This document shows positions 54,405-64,000 of a DNA stretch of 64,000 nt, in pieces. Source of the stretch: Diphasiastrum complanatum. Its lineage: Eukaryota > Streptophyta > Lycopodiopsida > Lycopodiales > Lycopodiaceae. Each line of letters begins with the position of its first letter. The first letter of the stretch is position 1. The stretch lies in assembly GCA_029204225.1 (NCBI GenBank), contig MU832263.1, forward strand, positions 16,394 to 80,393. Direction: 5' to 3'. The notes beneath the pieces are model-generated. The model worked only from the letters and a program-made list of their open reading frames with translations. It searched no databases and had not been told where the DNA came from. The translations under genes were made by a program, and so were the position numbers.

Positions 54405-54414
54405 TTTGGCGGGA
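54405..54414 (+). promoter_or_regulatory. Candidate E2F site upstream of MET1
   Basis: TTTGGCGGGA fits the plant E2F consensus TTTSSCGS. Arabidopsis MET1 is known to be under RBR/MSI1-E2F control in reproductive tissue, so a site here is plausible. It lies about 1.1 kb upstream of the start codon, and the transcription start is not known. Confidence 0.45.
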
Positions 54415-54575
54415 CCCAATAATAAATACTCACCATGGGACCCATTTATATGGCCATTGAATTTGCATCCCAGAGCTTTAAGTTTAATTTAAACATACCT
54501 CAGGCATCTCAAAAGGATCTACTTATTTCGCACCATCACTAACAAGTTAGAGAGTGCACCTCAGAGGCACCTCCA

Positions 54576-54716
54576 ATGCGTCTACTCCACACGTCCCACA
54601 CCATCTAAGGGAAAAGATTTTTTTTTTTTCCCTTAACTCCATCCAAGGATGCGTCTACTCCACACGTCTCACACCATCTAACGGAAAAGATGTTTTTTTT
54701 CCCTTAACTCCATCCT
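54576..54716. repeat. 73-bp tandem duplication, each unit with a GGGAAAAGA/TTTTCCC hairpin
   Basis: Units at 54576-54648 and 54649-54716 share ATGCGTCTACTCCACACGTC, CACACCATCTAA and a hairpin made of GGGAAAAGA (GGAAAAGA in unit 2) and the following poly-T/CCCTTA. The differences are few. Confidence 0.88.
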
Positions 54717-54984
54717 TTGCCCTTGGATGGAGTGGGGCCAGCACTGCAGGTGCCCCTGGAGTGCACTCCTTAAGCATTCCCAGTTCCCACCGTCTCCCAC
54801 TTATTCTCCCCATCTCTCTCAACCCCCCACCCGCACTTCCCACAACAATGGCAATGCAAACTGTGTTGATCCCACCCTTGCGAGCGGGGCCACTTTTAGT
54901 GTCATTTAATTTACATTGCGTGTTATTCTTCATGCAACTCGAAATCCTTGAGAAGCTTGCTCTAAAGTTAGAACATGTGTGCCC

Positions 54985-55068
54985 AAAACCTCCTAAAAAA
55001 CCTTGTGTAAGATGTGATTATTAGTCAAAACCTCCTAAAAGGCCTTATGTAATATGTGATTATTAGTG
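54985..55068. repeat. 42-bp tandem duplication
   Basis: AAAACCTCCTAAAA...ATGTGATTATTAGT occurs twice back to back (54985-55026 and 55027-55068). Confidence 0.88.
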
Positions 55069-57282
55069 AACCCAATAAGCCTCCCTCATTTGGCACACCC
55101 GAGGGATTTAAGTCCGAGCTCACGTCTATAAAGCATATTTGAGAATGATTATGTTTTATTAAGAGACTAAAGTGAAGAATCACCGTCAACTAGCGAGACT
55201 TCCGATTCCAATTTTTTGAAGATGAGTGACGTGCTAGCAACGCCACCCATCCACGTGGCGTTCACTCAAATACTCGACACCAGTGACTCAAAAAAAAAAA
55301 AAAAGCCGATACCCAAAACTCCCGCATATTTAAAAATCCGAATACCCTCACAACATTGGATATTTCAAATGAGTCTTGTGTGTTGGCATGGAATTCATAA
55401 TCCTAATGGATGGTGTTTTTTTTGTATACAGAGTTACACAACTAGTATTTATACACAGCATATACAATGTCTTTGTAAGGTAACATGTTGTTAAGTAGGT
55501 TACCTTTGGCATGTGATGGATGTTTGAGAAAAAAATTATTCTCCAAGGGGATGCCTCATAGGTTTATGTTGGCATGTTCACCTTTGGGTCTGTTGGCTTT
55601 TGCAACTAGGGTGATCAATGAACTCAACTTGGGAGCACCCCTTTCTACCCCTCGCTTCCTTAAGGTAATCTCACAATTATTGTTATTAAAGTAGCTACTA
55701 TGAAGGAGGTTTCATTGTGATGTAATGTGTTGCAAATAGAGGTAGTTTTGAGCTTTTTTTTACTTTGGATCTTAGCTTGTTTTGGTTTTAATTTAGTAGC
55801 TTGACGCTTTCTTTGGATTCTCTGTTGCATAATCCACCTTCCATTGTAGACAATACCATTTTGTGCATAGACTTCTACTTCATTTGGTAAGGTTGATATG
55901 AGAAGAGCTTTCTAATAACTTCATTCAATCTAGCCCGCTCTCCCTATGATACACAATAATACATTTGCTTTAAAGTATTGTTCTTGCAAGCTCCCCATAG
56001 CTTACAAGGAACTTTGTAACAACATTTATAGTTTCTACGACAAGCAGCACTAGGGGCTTGTTGGTGTGACAAATCACTTGCTATGGAAGACTAAGTGTAA
56101 TCTTCACCAAAAACATCTATGTGAAGGATTAAGTGAATTTTCTATGAAGCTATTTAGCATAAGAATTACATTATAAAGTTAGGCATTGCTAGTCTTGTAC
56201 ATTTGAATTGTGTGCCATATAAGTTCTCTGATAGAAGAAGCGTGAGAGTGCTTTTATCCTCGTTGGTGTGTGAAGAATGTGAATGAATCATTCTTCGTGT
56301 GTGTGTGTGTGTGTGTGTGTGTTATTGAACCTAACAAATCTAAACAAAACTGCACATTATCACCACAATACCAAACATACGAATATTAAAGTAAATCAAA
56401 TTCGTATAGAGTCATCACAGTCAAACATATCATATTGACCAAACCCAACAACCAGCAAAAGTTCCAAGTTGAGGATAATATGCTCACCTGCATCCATCCA
56501 CAACAACACCCGTGTTAGAACAGGGACATTATTGTGGGAACTACAGTTGTCTACACATACTCTCAGTTGTTATACATGTCGCAACAAGTAGTCATTGCCA
56601 AGTTAGGTGACTCTAATTTTGTCCATATCATGAGTAAAAAGTCGGACATTGTTTCAACTTTACCTAAAGTTACAAAATCATAAGGTTAACAGTGTATAAT
56701 CAGTGCTTGAAAGTCAACAATTACAAAAGTACGACTAAAGTAGACAATTACATCCACACTAGTTTTTAAAGTAGAGTTCAAAACTATTTGCCTAATCCCT
56801 TTTCAAAATGCTTATCGGAACACCATCCCTTTTTCTAAGTAACAACTTAGAAAAATGTTTATTGCACTGCCAATTTCAAATTGTCAGGGCATTACCGTCC
56901 ACAAATAAGTATATATAGACTTTAACAGACAGGTCTAATCCAAGTCATATAACTAAACCCATCATACCATTTATATTAGAAATAGTCGAAGTGTAACCAA
57001 AGGTTTAAACAAAAAGCAGAACACTTCAAAGGAAACCTCGTTAATGAAAGCTAAGCATCAATGAGTAGTAAATTCATGATCATTTCATGGCACTTCAACT
57101 CTTCATACATGTTAGTGGCAACAACCATATTAAGGGGATTAGAAGACTGTTCACGTGAATTTTTTCATTGTTAGCATTCAGAGTGTTGTACGAAGTCTGA
57201 TCAAAAGAACTCAAGACAGTTCGTTATTGTGATCATAGTGACCGAAACAAGCAAGTAAATCATGAGAGCATTTCTTAATTAG

Positions 57283-57283
<1 letters not shown>
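55069..57283. other. Intergenic region upstream of MET1, no gene recognised
   Basis: AT-rich sequence with a GT microsatellite (56297-56322) and an 8-bp inverted repeat around 55239 (AACGCCAC...GTGGCGTT). I found no conserved open frame on either strand. Confidence 0.45.

Positions 57284-57313
<30 letters not shown>
57284..57313. repeat. (GT)n microsatellite
   Basis: About 14 GT units next to the start of an LTR-like segment. Confidence 0.95.
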
Positions 57314-57314
<1 letters not shown>

Positions 57315-57808
57315 TATCCCGCCAATCGTCCCACAGAACAAGATAATAAAGAGACTCGAACAACCTCACTATATTATGAATAGCGAACTTGTAATAATGG
57401 TTGTAAGGCCCAAATTAGCCAAATAAGACCCCACAAATGACCACTATAAATAGCTGAGGTCATGCTAAATTTGGAGGCTATTGTTCATTTTGATAATTTT
57501 GAGTTTTAAGAGATCTTGGAGCTTCTCTTTGAGAGCTTTCTTGATGGAAATGGTGGTTCGTGTGCCTACAATCACATGACAACTTAGATCATGCTCTAGC
57601 TACTAGCTCTATCTTATGAATGATCATTAATCGTGAATAAAGAATCCTCACTTTGCCTAATTTGGAAAAGTTTTGCTATCTTTATCTATTTTCTTGATTC
57701 TTGGCTTATTTTCTTGATTTCTTGCATTTCCATTGTAATTTGATGTTCATGAATGGATTAGATATTTTAATGCTAAGGTTGGCACATGAAAATTTTGGTA
57801 TCAGAGCC
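57308..57808 (+). mobile_element. LTR-like segment with iMet primer-binding site (remnant)
   Basis: TGGTATCAGAGCC at 57796-57808 is a plant LTR primer site. The preceding ~480 bp contain a TATA-like ACTATAAATAG (57441), as in an LTR promoter. The internal region after it is cut off within 0.4-0.9 kb by a second LTR with its own primer site. The exact LTR ends are unresolved. Confidence 0.55.
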
Positions 57809-58279
57809 AGATTTGATGGGTTTCTTTAAGTTTTCAATTTTCTAGAATGTTTTGGTTCCATTTTTTACCAAGTAATCTTCATTTTTTTTTGTGTAGTTTT
57901 TTTTTTAGGATCAATAGATCTCTCTCTTAGCTTTTTGTAGGTACTAATTTTTTTTAATTTGGAGCTATAATGACCAAGCTATGGCCATTTAGTGATTTCT
58001 TTCCAATTTTAGCTAGTTAAGTTTTTGCAGTATGTTTTCTCCATTTTTTGTTGTACTTTTGGCCTAATTTTGTGAATGTATTCTGAGCCAATTTCCAGCC
58101 AATTTGGTTGAGAATTGACAAAGTTATGACAATTCTTGTGGAGGAGGTCTAAATCTAGTTTTTGGTAGAATATTTGGGAGAGAAGCACTTCAACCCATTA
58201 TTGTTGAAGTTTTGGCCCCTTGTAGATTTTATTCTGATTTTTTCATTTTTGAACTTTTTGAAGGAAAAAAAAAGATTCA

Positions 58280-58682
58280 ATGTATATTACATCTAACAAC
58301 CAATCAGATCCGACGCTGCATTCACACCCAACGTACATCACACCTGACAACCATTCATATCCGACGTTTCATTCCTCCTACATTCATTTACATCCGACGT
58401 TCTCTCTCCTACATCCGGCATGCATTCTCTCTCCTACATCCGACGTTCATTCTCTCCCTCTCACCTTCTTATTGGACCGCCAGCTAGCGATTCCTCCTTT
58501 GTGGCTATCGACAACCTCTCCCTTCTCCTGACCTTCTCCTAACTCTCTACATTCGACAGTCCCCCTAACTCCACATCTGATAGTCGCTTCTCCATATTGG
58601 TTGGGTGGTTCATGCTTCACAGGTGTCCTTTTAGTTTGCATGTGATTGGAATTCTGTAGATCTTCACTTGGTGGTTCTTACA
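58280..58682 (+). repeat. 5' LTR (3' part) of the right-hand gypsy element
   Basis: The LTR ends GGTTCTTACA at 58682, one base before the primer site. It includes a repeated CTACATCCGACGTTCATTCTC-like unit (about 58395-58455). Its 5' boundary is not certain and could lie somewhat further left. Confidence 0.6.
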
Positions 58683-58683
58683 G

Positions 58684-58695
58684 TGGTATCAGAGC
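58684..58695 (+). other. Primer-binding site of the right-hand gypsy element
   Basis: TGGTATCAGAGC, matching initiator tRNA-Met. Confidence 0.9.
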
Positions 58696-60470
58696 TTGGA
58701 TCACATCTACCAAGAGGTGGAGCTTGAGAATCTTGGATTTTGCAGTTCTTTTGGTGTAGCTCTTTGCTTATTCTTCCCGGTGTTGGAATTCAATTTCAAG
58801 TAGGTGGATTCTCAGATCCTTGATGTAATTTCAGCTAAAGATCATAATTGTGGATTTGTTCCATGAATTTTGATGGAAATCATAGGATTTTTTTATGAAT
58901 TTAGTGAATTTTTCACCTAGAGTTGATGGCTTTTGCAAGGAATTGATTATAGGATCTGGTGTAGTACTTTTTCTAGATTGTAATTTCTGTTTTACAGTCA
59001 TTAATTACAGAATTTAATGATTGCATGTTGGTTGAAAAGTCAAAAGGTTGATTAGATAGTGATTTTGGACCACAAATTGGGGGTTTTTGGACCATAAATG
59101 GGCTATGGAAGCCATGGTTTGACTTGAATCAGAACTTTTAGTGCTTGCATACAATGTAATTACAGGGATTTGGATTTGAAGGCACGAATTTGTGGATTTC
59201 CCCCACAAATTTTGGTCAAAATTGGTCAAAAAATAAGGTTTTTTGATGGTTTTTGGACTAATTTTGGGGTAGATCTCAAAATTCTCAGCCAAGAATTGGT
59301 ATGATCATTTTTGAAGATGTAATTAAGTTTTTCCTAAGTTGTGATGAAGTTTGGTAGGGACTAGACACCATTAGGGGAGCTCAAAACCTTCAAAAATAGT
59401 GTATTTTTTATGATTTTTGAGCATGAATACCTCTCAATTGGGAGTTTGAACCTGTTGGTTCTTATTACAAGCTGAAATTATATGTTGTATTTCCTCTTAT
59501 TTGAGCATCATGCATCCAATTTGGATAGATGTGCATTAGACACCAACATGTTGAAGTTTTGCTTGTTGAAGGAGGCCAAAAATGCATTTTTTGCAAGATC
59601 TGAGCTTCTATGCCTCTCTAATGAACCTTATTAGAGTGCTTGTGACCTCTGATCCAAGGCTTTTGGTGCTGGGATGTGTTTTTTGATGATACCTCTCCAA
59701 AAAAGTGTGCCCTCCTACATGTTTTTCAGCCATTTACCCGCTCGCACGTGTGAAGCCATAGGTGTAGGGTGACATGGCAAAGTGCCTTGTAGACCCACTC
59801 TCCCTCCATATTGTGCTTTACAGCGACCAATTTGGTGTCTTGTAGAGAAAGTCATGGTCGTCTGAAGTTTGGCAATTTTTGAACTAAATTTGCAAAATTT
59901 TGGAATTGTTCTGATGCATGCATGCTTGTAATGCAGTATAAGTGCTTTTCTTGATGATGGAAATGTATGGATAGATCTGCATGCATGCTTAAATGCATGA
60001 TGCATGCATAACCAGTGATTTTGATCAGTAGAATTCTTGCATGTGACTATTTTTAGCGATTCTAGATCAAAAAGCAGATTTCGTAGCAATTAGGCTATTT
60101 AGGAAAAAAATTTACTTTTTTTGGAAAAATTTAGTGCATGTCGAGTAGTTCCATGCAGGATCTTTCGAAATGATATCGATTTGTGACAGTGCTTGTGTTT
60201 TTGCAAAATCGATCTGATCAATCGATTTTCACAGTTGGTCCATTTGAAACGGATTTCAAAAATCCAGTTTTTCGTAAATTTTAATGATTGGTCATAAAAA
60301 GTGGTTGTTGCTTAATTGTTCTGATATTGATTTTGCAAAAGATTGCTCAAACAAGTGAAAGACCTTGTTGAATGATATCAGCCTGTTATGAAGGTTTTGA
60401 ACGATTCACTTATTAGTTGATGATTGGATCTCGACTAATTTAAGCACATTTTGCATGTCAAGATATCAAT
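58696..60470 (+). other. Leader of the right-hand gypsy element
   Basis: About 1.8 kb of non-coding sequence between the primer site and gag. GCATGCATG-type repeats occur around 59930-60010. No protein remnant was recognised. Confidence 0.5.
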
Positions 60471-63400
60471 ATGGCAGACAATAATGCAAATGTAGCTCTC
60501 GATGGTCAGCTGCCAATGCCTACCTATCTGCAAATTTGTCAGTCATTAAGCCAAGCGCTTAATGAAATAAACAACAAGAACACTTTACGTAATCAACAAA
60601 TGGAAGTACTGTTAAATCAAGTGAGAGCATTGTCTGTTCTGAATTTGGGCTTTTCAGCCTGAACCATTTTTGGAGGAGAAGAAGGAGAAAAAACCTGCAA
60701 TTGTGGATGACTGGTTAACCAAGTGGACCAGTTATTTTAACTTACACAGAATTCCTGAGGAGAAAAAGATTGAAAGTGTTATTCTGTTCTTATGTGGTAA
60801 AGCTTCATCGTGGTGCACGACTTACAACCTAGACCTACATCTGGTCTGTATTTGAGTTTGAAAACTCATTTGCATTTTGACAGTCTTGCGCTTAGTGTTC
60901 AGAAAGTCGTTTGTGGTTGTGGACGACTCGGATTTTTACCAAAGATTTGTGAATTGCAAAATGGGTACTCGGAGTTTGGACTCGTACCTACAAGATTTTA
61001 TGGATTTATGGAATGAAGTCCCCTCATTCGATGCAAAATTGGCTGTGCGGCAGTTTATCCTAGGTCTGCTATAGATTATCAGAATGAGTGTAAGTGTAAC
61101 GTGCTTCAATCCTTTGATGATGTAGTTCATGTCGCGGAAAGCATACGACTCCACAGTTGTGGCATATAGGAAGCAGTTACAGGGTAATCCATCTGGATCA
61201 TCCGGACCCAACTAGAAAAAGAGAAGAAAAGAGTTTGTGGAAATAAGGACAAAAAATATTTCGATGAACTGGATTAAGCTGCATCTGAATTTAGACAAAA
61301 GAAAAAGTTGCCCCGGAAAAATGCTAGAAGGACCAATGTTTGTTTCACATTGCAGTCAGCCTGAACACGTTATGAAATTCTACTCAGAACGAAAGAAAGG
61401 CGCAACTCAAGTGATTGAGATGCCAGGTAAAGAGAATCTTAAGTTGGAAATTGATAAAATTAATTGTGAGTGTGATTGTTCTTTCAGTACTACTTCATTT
61501 TTGCCAAATGATTTATTTCGTTTGAAAGGCATTGTGAATGGACATGAAGTTAGTATTTTAGTGGACAGTGGATCTACTCATATTTTCATTAACTCTGGTC
61601 TTGTGTGAGAGCCTCGGACTCAAAACTAGAAAGCCAGTAACCATAGATATCAAGTATATAGCTTCAGGGAGCAAGGTTGGAGACGTGGGATGTGAAAGTT
61701 CCAAGACTCCCTGTTTGGATCCAGGATTATAAAGAGCTAATTGATTTCCATGTTTTAGGATTTAGCACGTAAGGATATTATTCTAGGATACAAGTGGTTA
61801 TTTAATAAGCATCTTGAAATAGATTTTGAGAAGCATGTTCTCTCTTTTTCAGGAGGGTGAAGAATAGTTATATGTTTGGAGACAATTTTGTACATCCATC
61901 TGGGATGAGTTCATTTGGCTAATGTAATGGAAAATTTTTTATTCATAGTATGAAGCTAATTCTTTATTTGCTAAGCCAATTTCGGATTTATTTGAAATGC
62001 ATCTAAGTAGTTGTGAATTGTCAAAAATTCATTAACTCGGTAGACTTAGATCAGGAGCAATTGAGAAGAATAAGCTCTGTCTGAATTCAAAGATGTATTT
62101 CCAGAAGGAATTACCTCATGGAATATCGCCGTCCAGATCAATGGACCATAGAATTGAGTTAATTCCACGTAGTCATCCTATCTCTAGACAACCTTATAGG
62201 TTTTCTGCAGATAAGGAAGAGGTTAGATCACTGAGCAATTGAAAATTACCTGAAGATGGTCATATTCAATCAAGTAAGTCGCCTTGGGGTGCTCTTGTTC
62301 TTCTGAAAGCGAAGAAAGATGGAGGCTTTAGGGATGTGTGTGGACTACAAAGGGTTGGAATAAAGTAACTATTAAAAATAAATATCTTTGCCTCGTATGG
62401 ATGATCTGGTAGATTGATTAGGTGGAGCTAAATACTTCACAAAGATAGATCTTAGAACCGGATATCAATAGATTAGGATTCATCCGGAGGATGTGCAGAA
62501 GACTGGCTTTCGGACGAGATTCGGTCACTATGGAATTTTCTCGTGCTTCCCTTTGGGTTAACGAATGAACCAGCTACATTCCAACAGATGATGAACGATC
62601 TTTTTTGTCCATATCTAGGAAAGTTTGTGGTTGTATCTTAAGTGATCTCTCATCTACATAGGACACTTAAGGAGCATTTTGAGTCATCTTAAGACCGTCT
62701 TAGATATTCTCAGACGAGAGAAACTCTACGCTAAGGAATCTATATGTGAGTTCTTTAAGCATGAGTTGTTGTACCTCGGTCAATAGATCACCCGTAGTGG
62801 GTTAGAGATTGACGAGAGTAAGGTCAAGACAATGCTTGATTGGCCGATACGAAGACGGTTAGAGAAGTTAAATCTTTTTTCGGTTTTACAGTTTTCTTTC
62901 GTAAGTCAATTGAGGATTATGCTAAAGTGACAGCACCTTTCAATAACTTGACTAAAGGAGAGTTAATAAAAAAAAAAAGAGGTCAACCTAGCAAGCCTAT
63001 TGAGTGGAATGATGAATTGAACCAATGCTTTGAGAAACTCAAGCAAATGGTTGCTTCAGCTCTTGTTTTACATATCACGAATCTTGATTTACCTTATGTC
63101 GTGCGAGCTGACGCATGTGATTCGGCGATTGGGGCAATTCTTCTACAAGAGGATAGGTCGATAGCGTTTGAAAGCAGAAACTCACGGGGCCTCAGTTTGC
63201 GTTATACAACTTAGGAGAAAGAGTTATTTGCTGTGATACATGCACTTAAAACTGGAGGCATTACCTTTATGGTAGTCAGTTTATAGTGTATACAGATCAC
63301 CAACCTCTGAAGTACTTTTGAAATCAGAATGATCTAAGGGGTCGTAAAGCTCGTTGGGCTGAGCTTATGCAGGAATTTGATCATGAGATCCAATATAGTC

Positions 63401-64000
63401 AAGGGCAGCTTCAACCAAGTTGCGGATGCACTTAGTCGGATTGGTGAATTAAATGGAATATTCTTCACCCATATTTCCACTGATCTATATCTTTCACTGA
63501 GAGGAAAATGTGAACCAGATTCTCATTTTTGGTCCCATCTGGAAGATGGTGGAGACAAGAAAAAATGAGAATGGATAGAGATTTACTCACAGAGATCTCA
63601 GGTTCCTAGGAAAGATAGGAAAATAGCGAAAACAGTTCTCTATTCGAGGTGGGTTACTATTTCGAAATGGGGAAAATTTGTGTACCGGCGGATGATGATT
63701 TAAAGAAAAAGATTCTTTATGATGTCATGGACATTCCCTGTGTAGGTCATTCGGGTATACACAGGACTTTGGACTTGGTCAGAAGGAGAGTTTTATTGAC
63801 CGAAACTCAAGCCATTTGTCAAGTCTTATGTGGTTAAATGTAGACCCTTGCCAGTTAAGCCAAAGTTGAACGCTTAAAGACTGGAGGATTACTACATCCC
63901 CTAGATATCCCTCAAAAACGATGGGAAAGTATATCTATGGATTTTGCGGTGGACTCCAAGGACCCAACACCAAAATGATTCTATTTGGGTTGTGGTGGAT
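60471..64000 (+). pseudogene. Decayed gypsy gag-pol, truncated by the right window edge
   Basis: Gag: a short N-terminal frame (60471-60659), then WLTKWTSYFNLHRIP and a later segment with YQRFVNCKMGTRSLDSYLQ. Protease: VSILVDSGSTHIFINS (61560). Reverse transcriptase survives only as fragments (62100-62830), such as [13 protein letters not shown] and KLYAKESICEFFKHELLYLG. RNase H: VVRADACDSAIGAILLQE (63100) and NQVADALSRIGE (63415). Integrase zinc module: GHSGIHRTLDLVRRRVL (63745), then the start of the catalytic core. Frames change many times, so it is inactive. No chromodomain can be judged because the element leaves the window. Confidence 0.9.

Noticed and set aside
54554-55024. 156-codon plus-strand frame upstream of MET1
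   Set aside because: It runs through the 73-bp tandem duplication, shows no domain, and its composition follows repeats; not supportable as a gene.

Overview
This is nuclear DNA from a land plant with a large, repeat-rich genome. The only host gene I can assemble is a plant maintenance cytosine-5 DNA methyltransferase (MET1/DMT1 type) on the minus strand. It runs from about 53.3 kb to 8.46 kb. Ten coding exons, all open and phase-compatible, encode about 1,586 residues: two replication-foci targeting domains, two BAH domains and a full set of catalytic motifs. The exons total about 4.8 kb within roughly 44.8 kb; the rest is intron. Introns of 18.5, 9.1 and 8.4 kb filled with retroelements suggest a fern, gymnosperm or other large-genome plant, but I cannot name the species.

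Layout: 1-3.26 kb is the 5' half of a Ty1/copia element (minus strand), running off the left edge. 5.0-7.0 kb is a decayed Ty3/gypsy pol, followed by GT/GA microsatellites and the MET1 3' end. Intron 8 (10.5-19.6 kb) holds a three-level nest: a gypsy reverse transcriptase/RNase H relic split by a second gypsy-type element (5-bp target duplication), which itself contains an AT-rich non-coding repeat. A solo LTR of the second family lies beside the nest, inverted. Intron 7 (19.8-38.3 kb) holds a second copy of the AT-rich repeat, four copies of one LINE family arranged around a chromovirus, and simple TC repeats at the LINE 3' ends. Intron 3 (40.2-48.6 kb) holds a decayed hAT transposase gene, an integrase fragment, MITE-like and CpG-rich palindromic blocks, and TC microsatellites. 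Upstream of the gene are a triplicated ~200-bp segment, a candidate E2F site and further small tandem repeats. From about 57.3 kb to the right edge are LTR/primer-binding-site remnants and a decayed gypsy gag-pol (plus strand).

Biologically, the gene that maintains CG methylation and transposon silencing carries a large load of CG-methylation targets in its own introns. In the largest intron the four LINEs and the chromovirus all lie antisense to the gene, as expected if sense copies with functional poly(A) signals were selected against. A methylation-dependent feedback on MET1 transcript processing is a testable idea, not something the sequence proves. No tRNA, rRNA, CRISPR or prokaryotic feature was seen.
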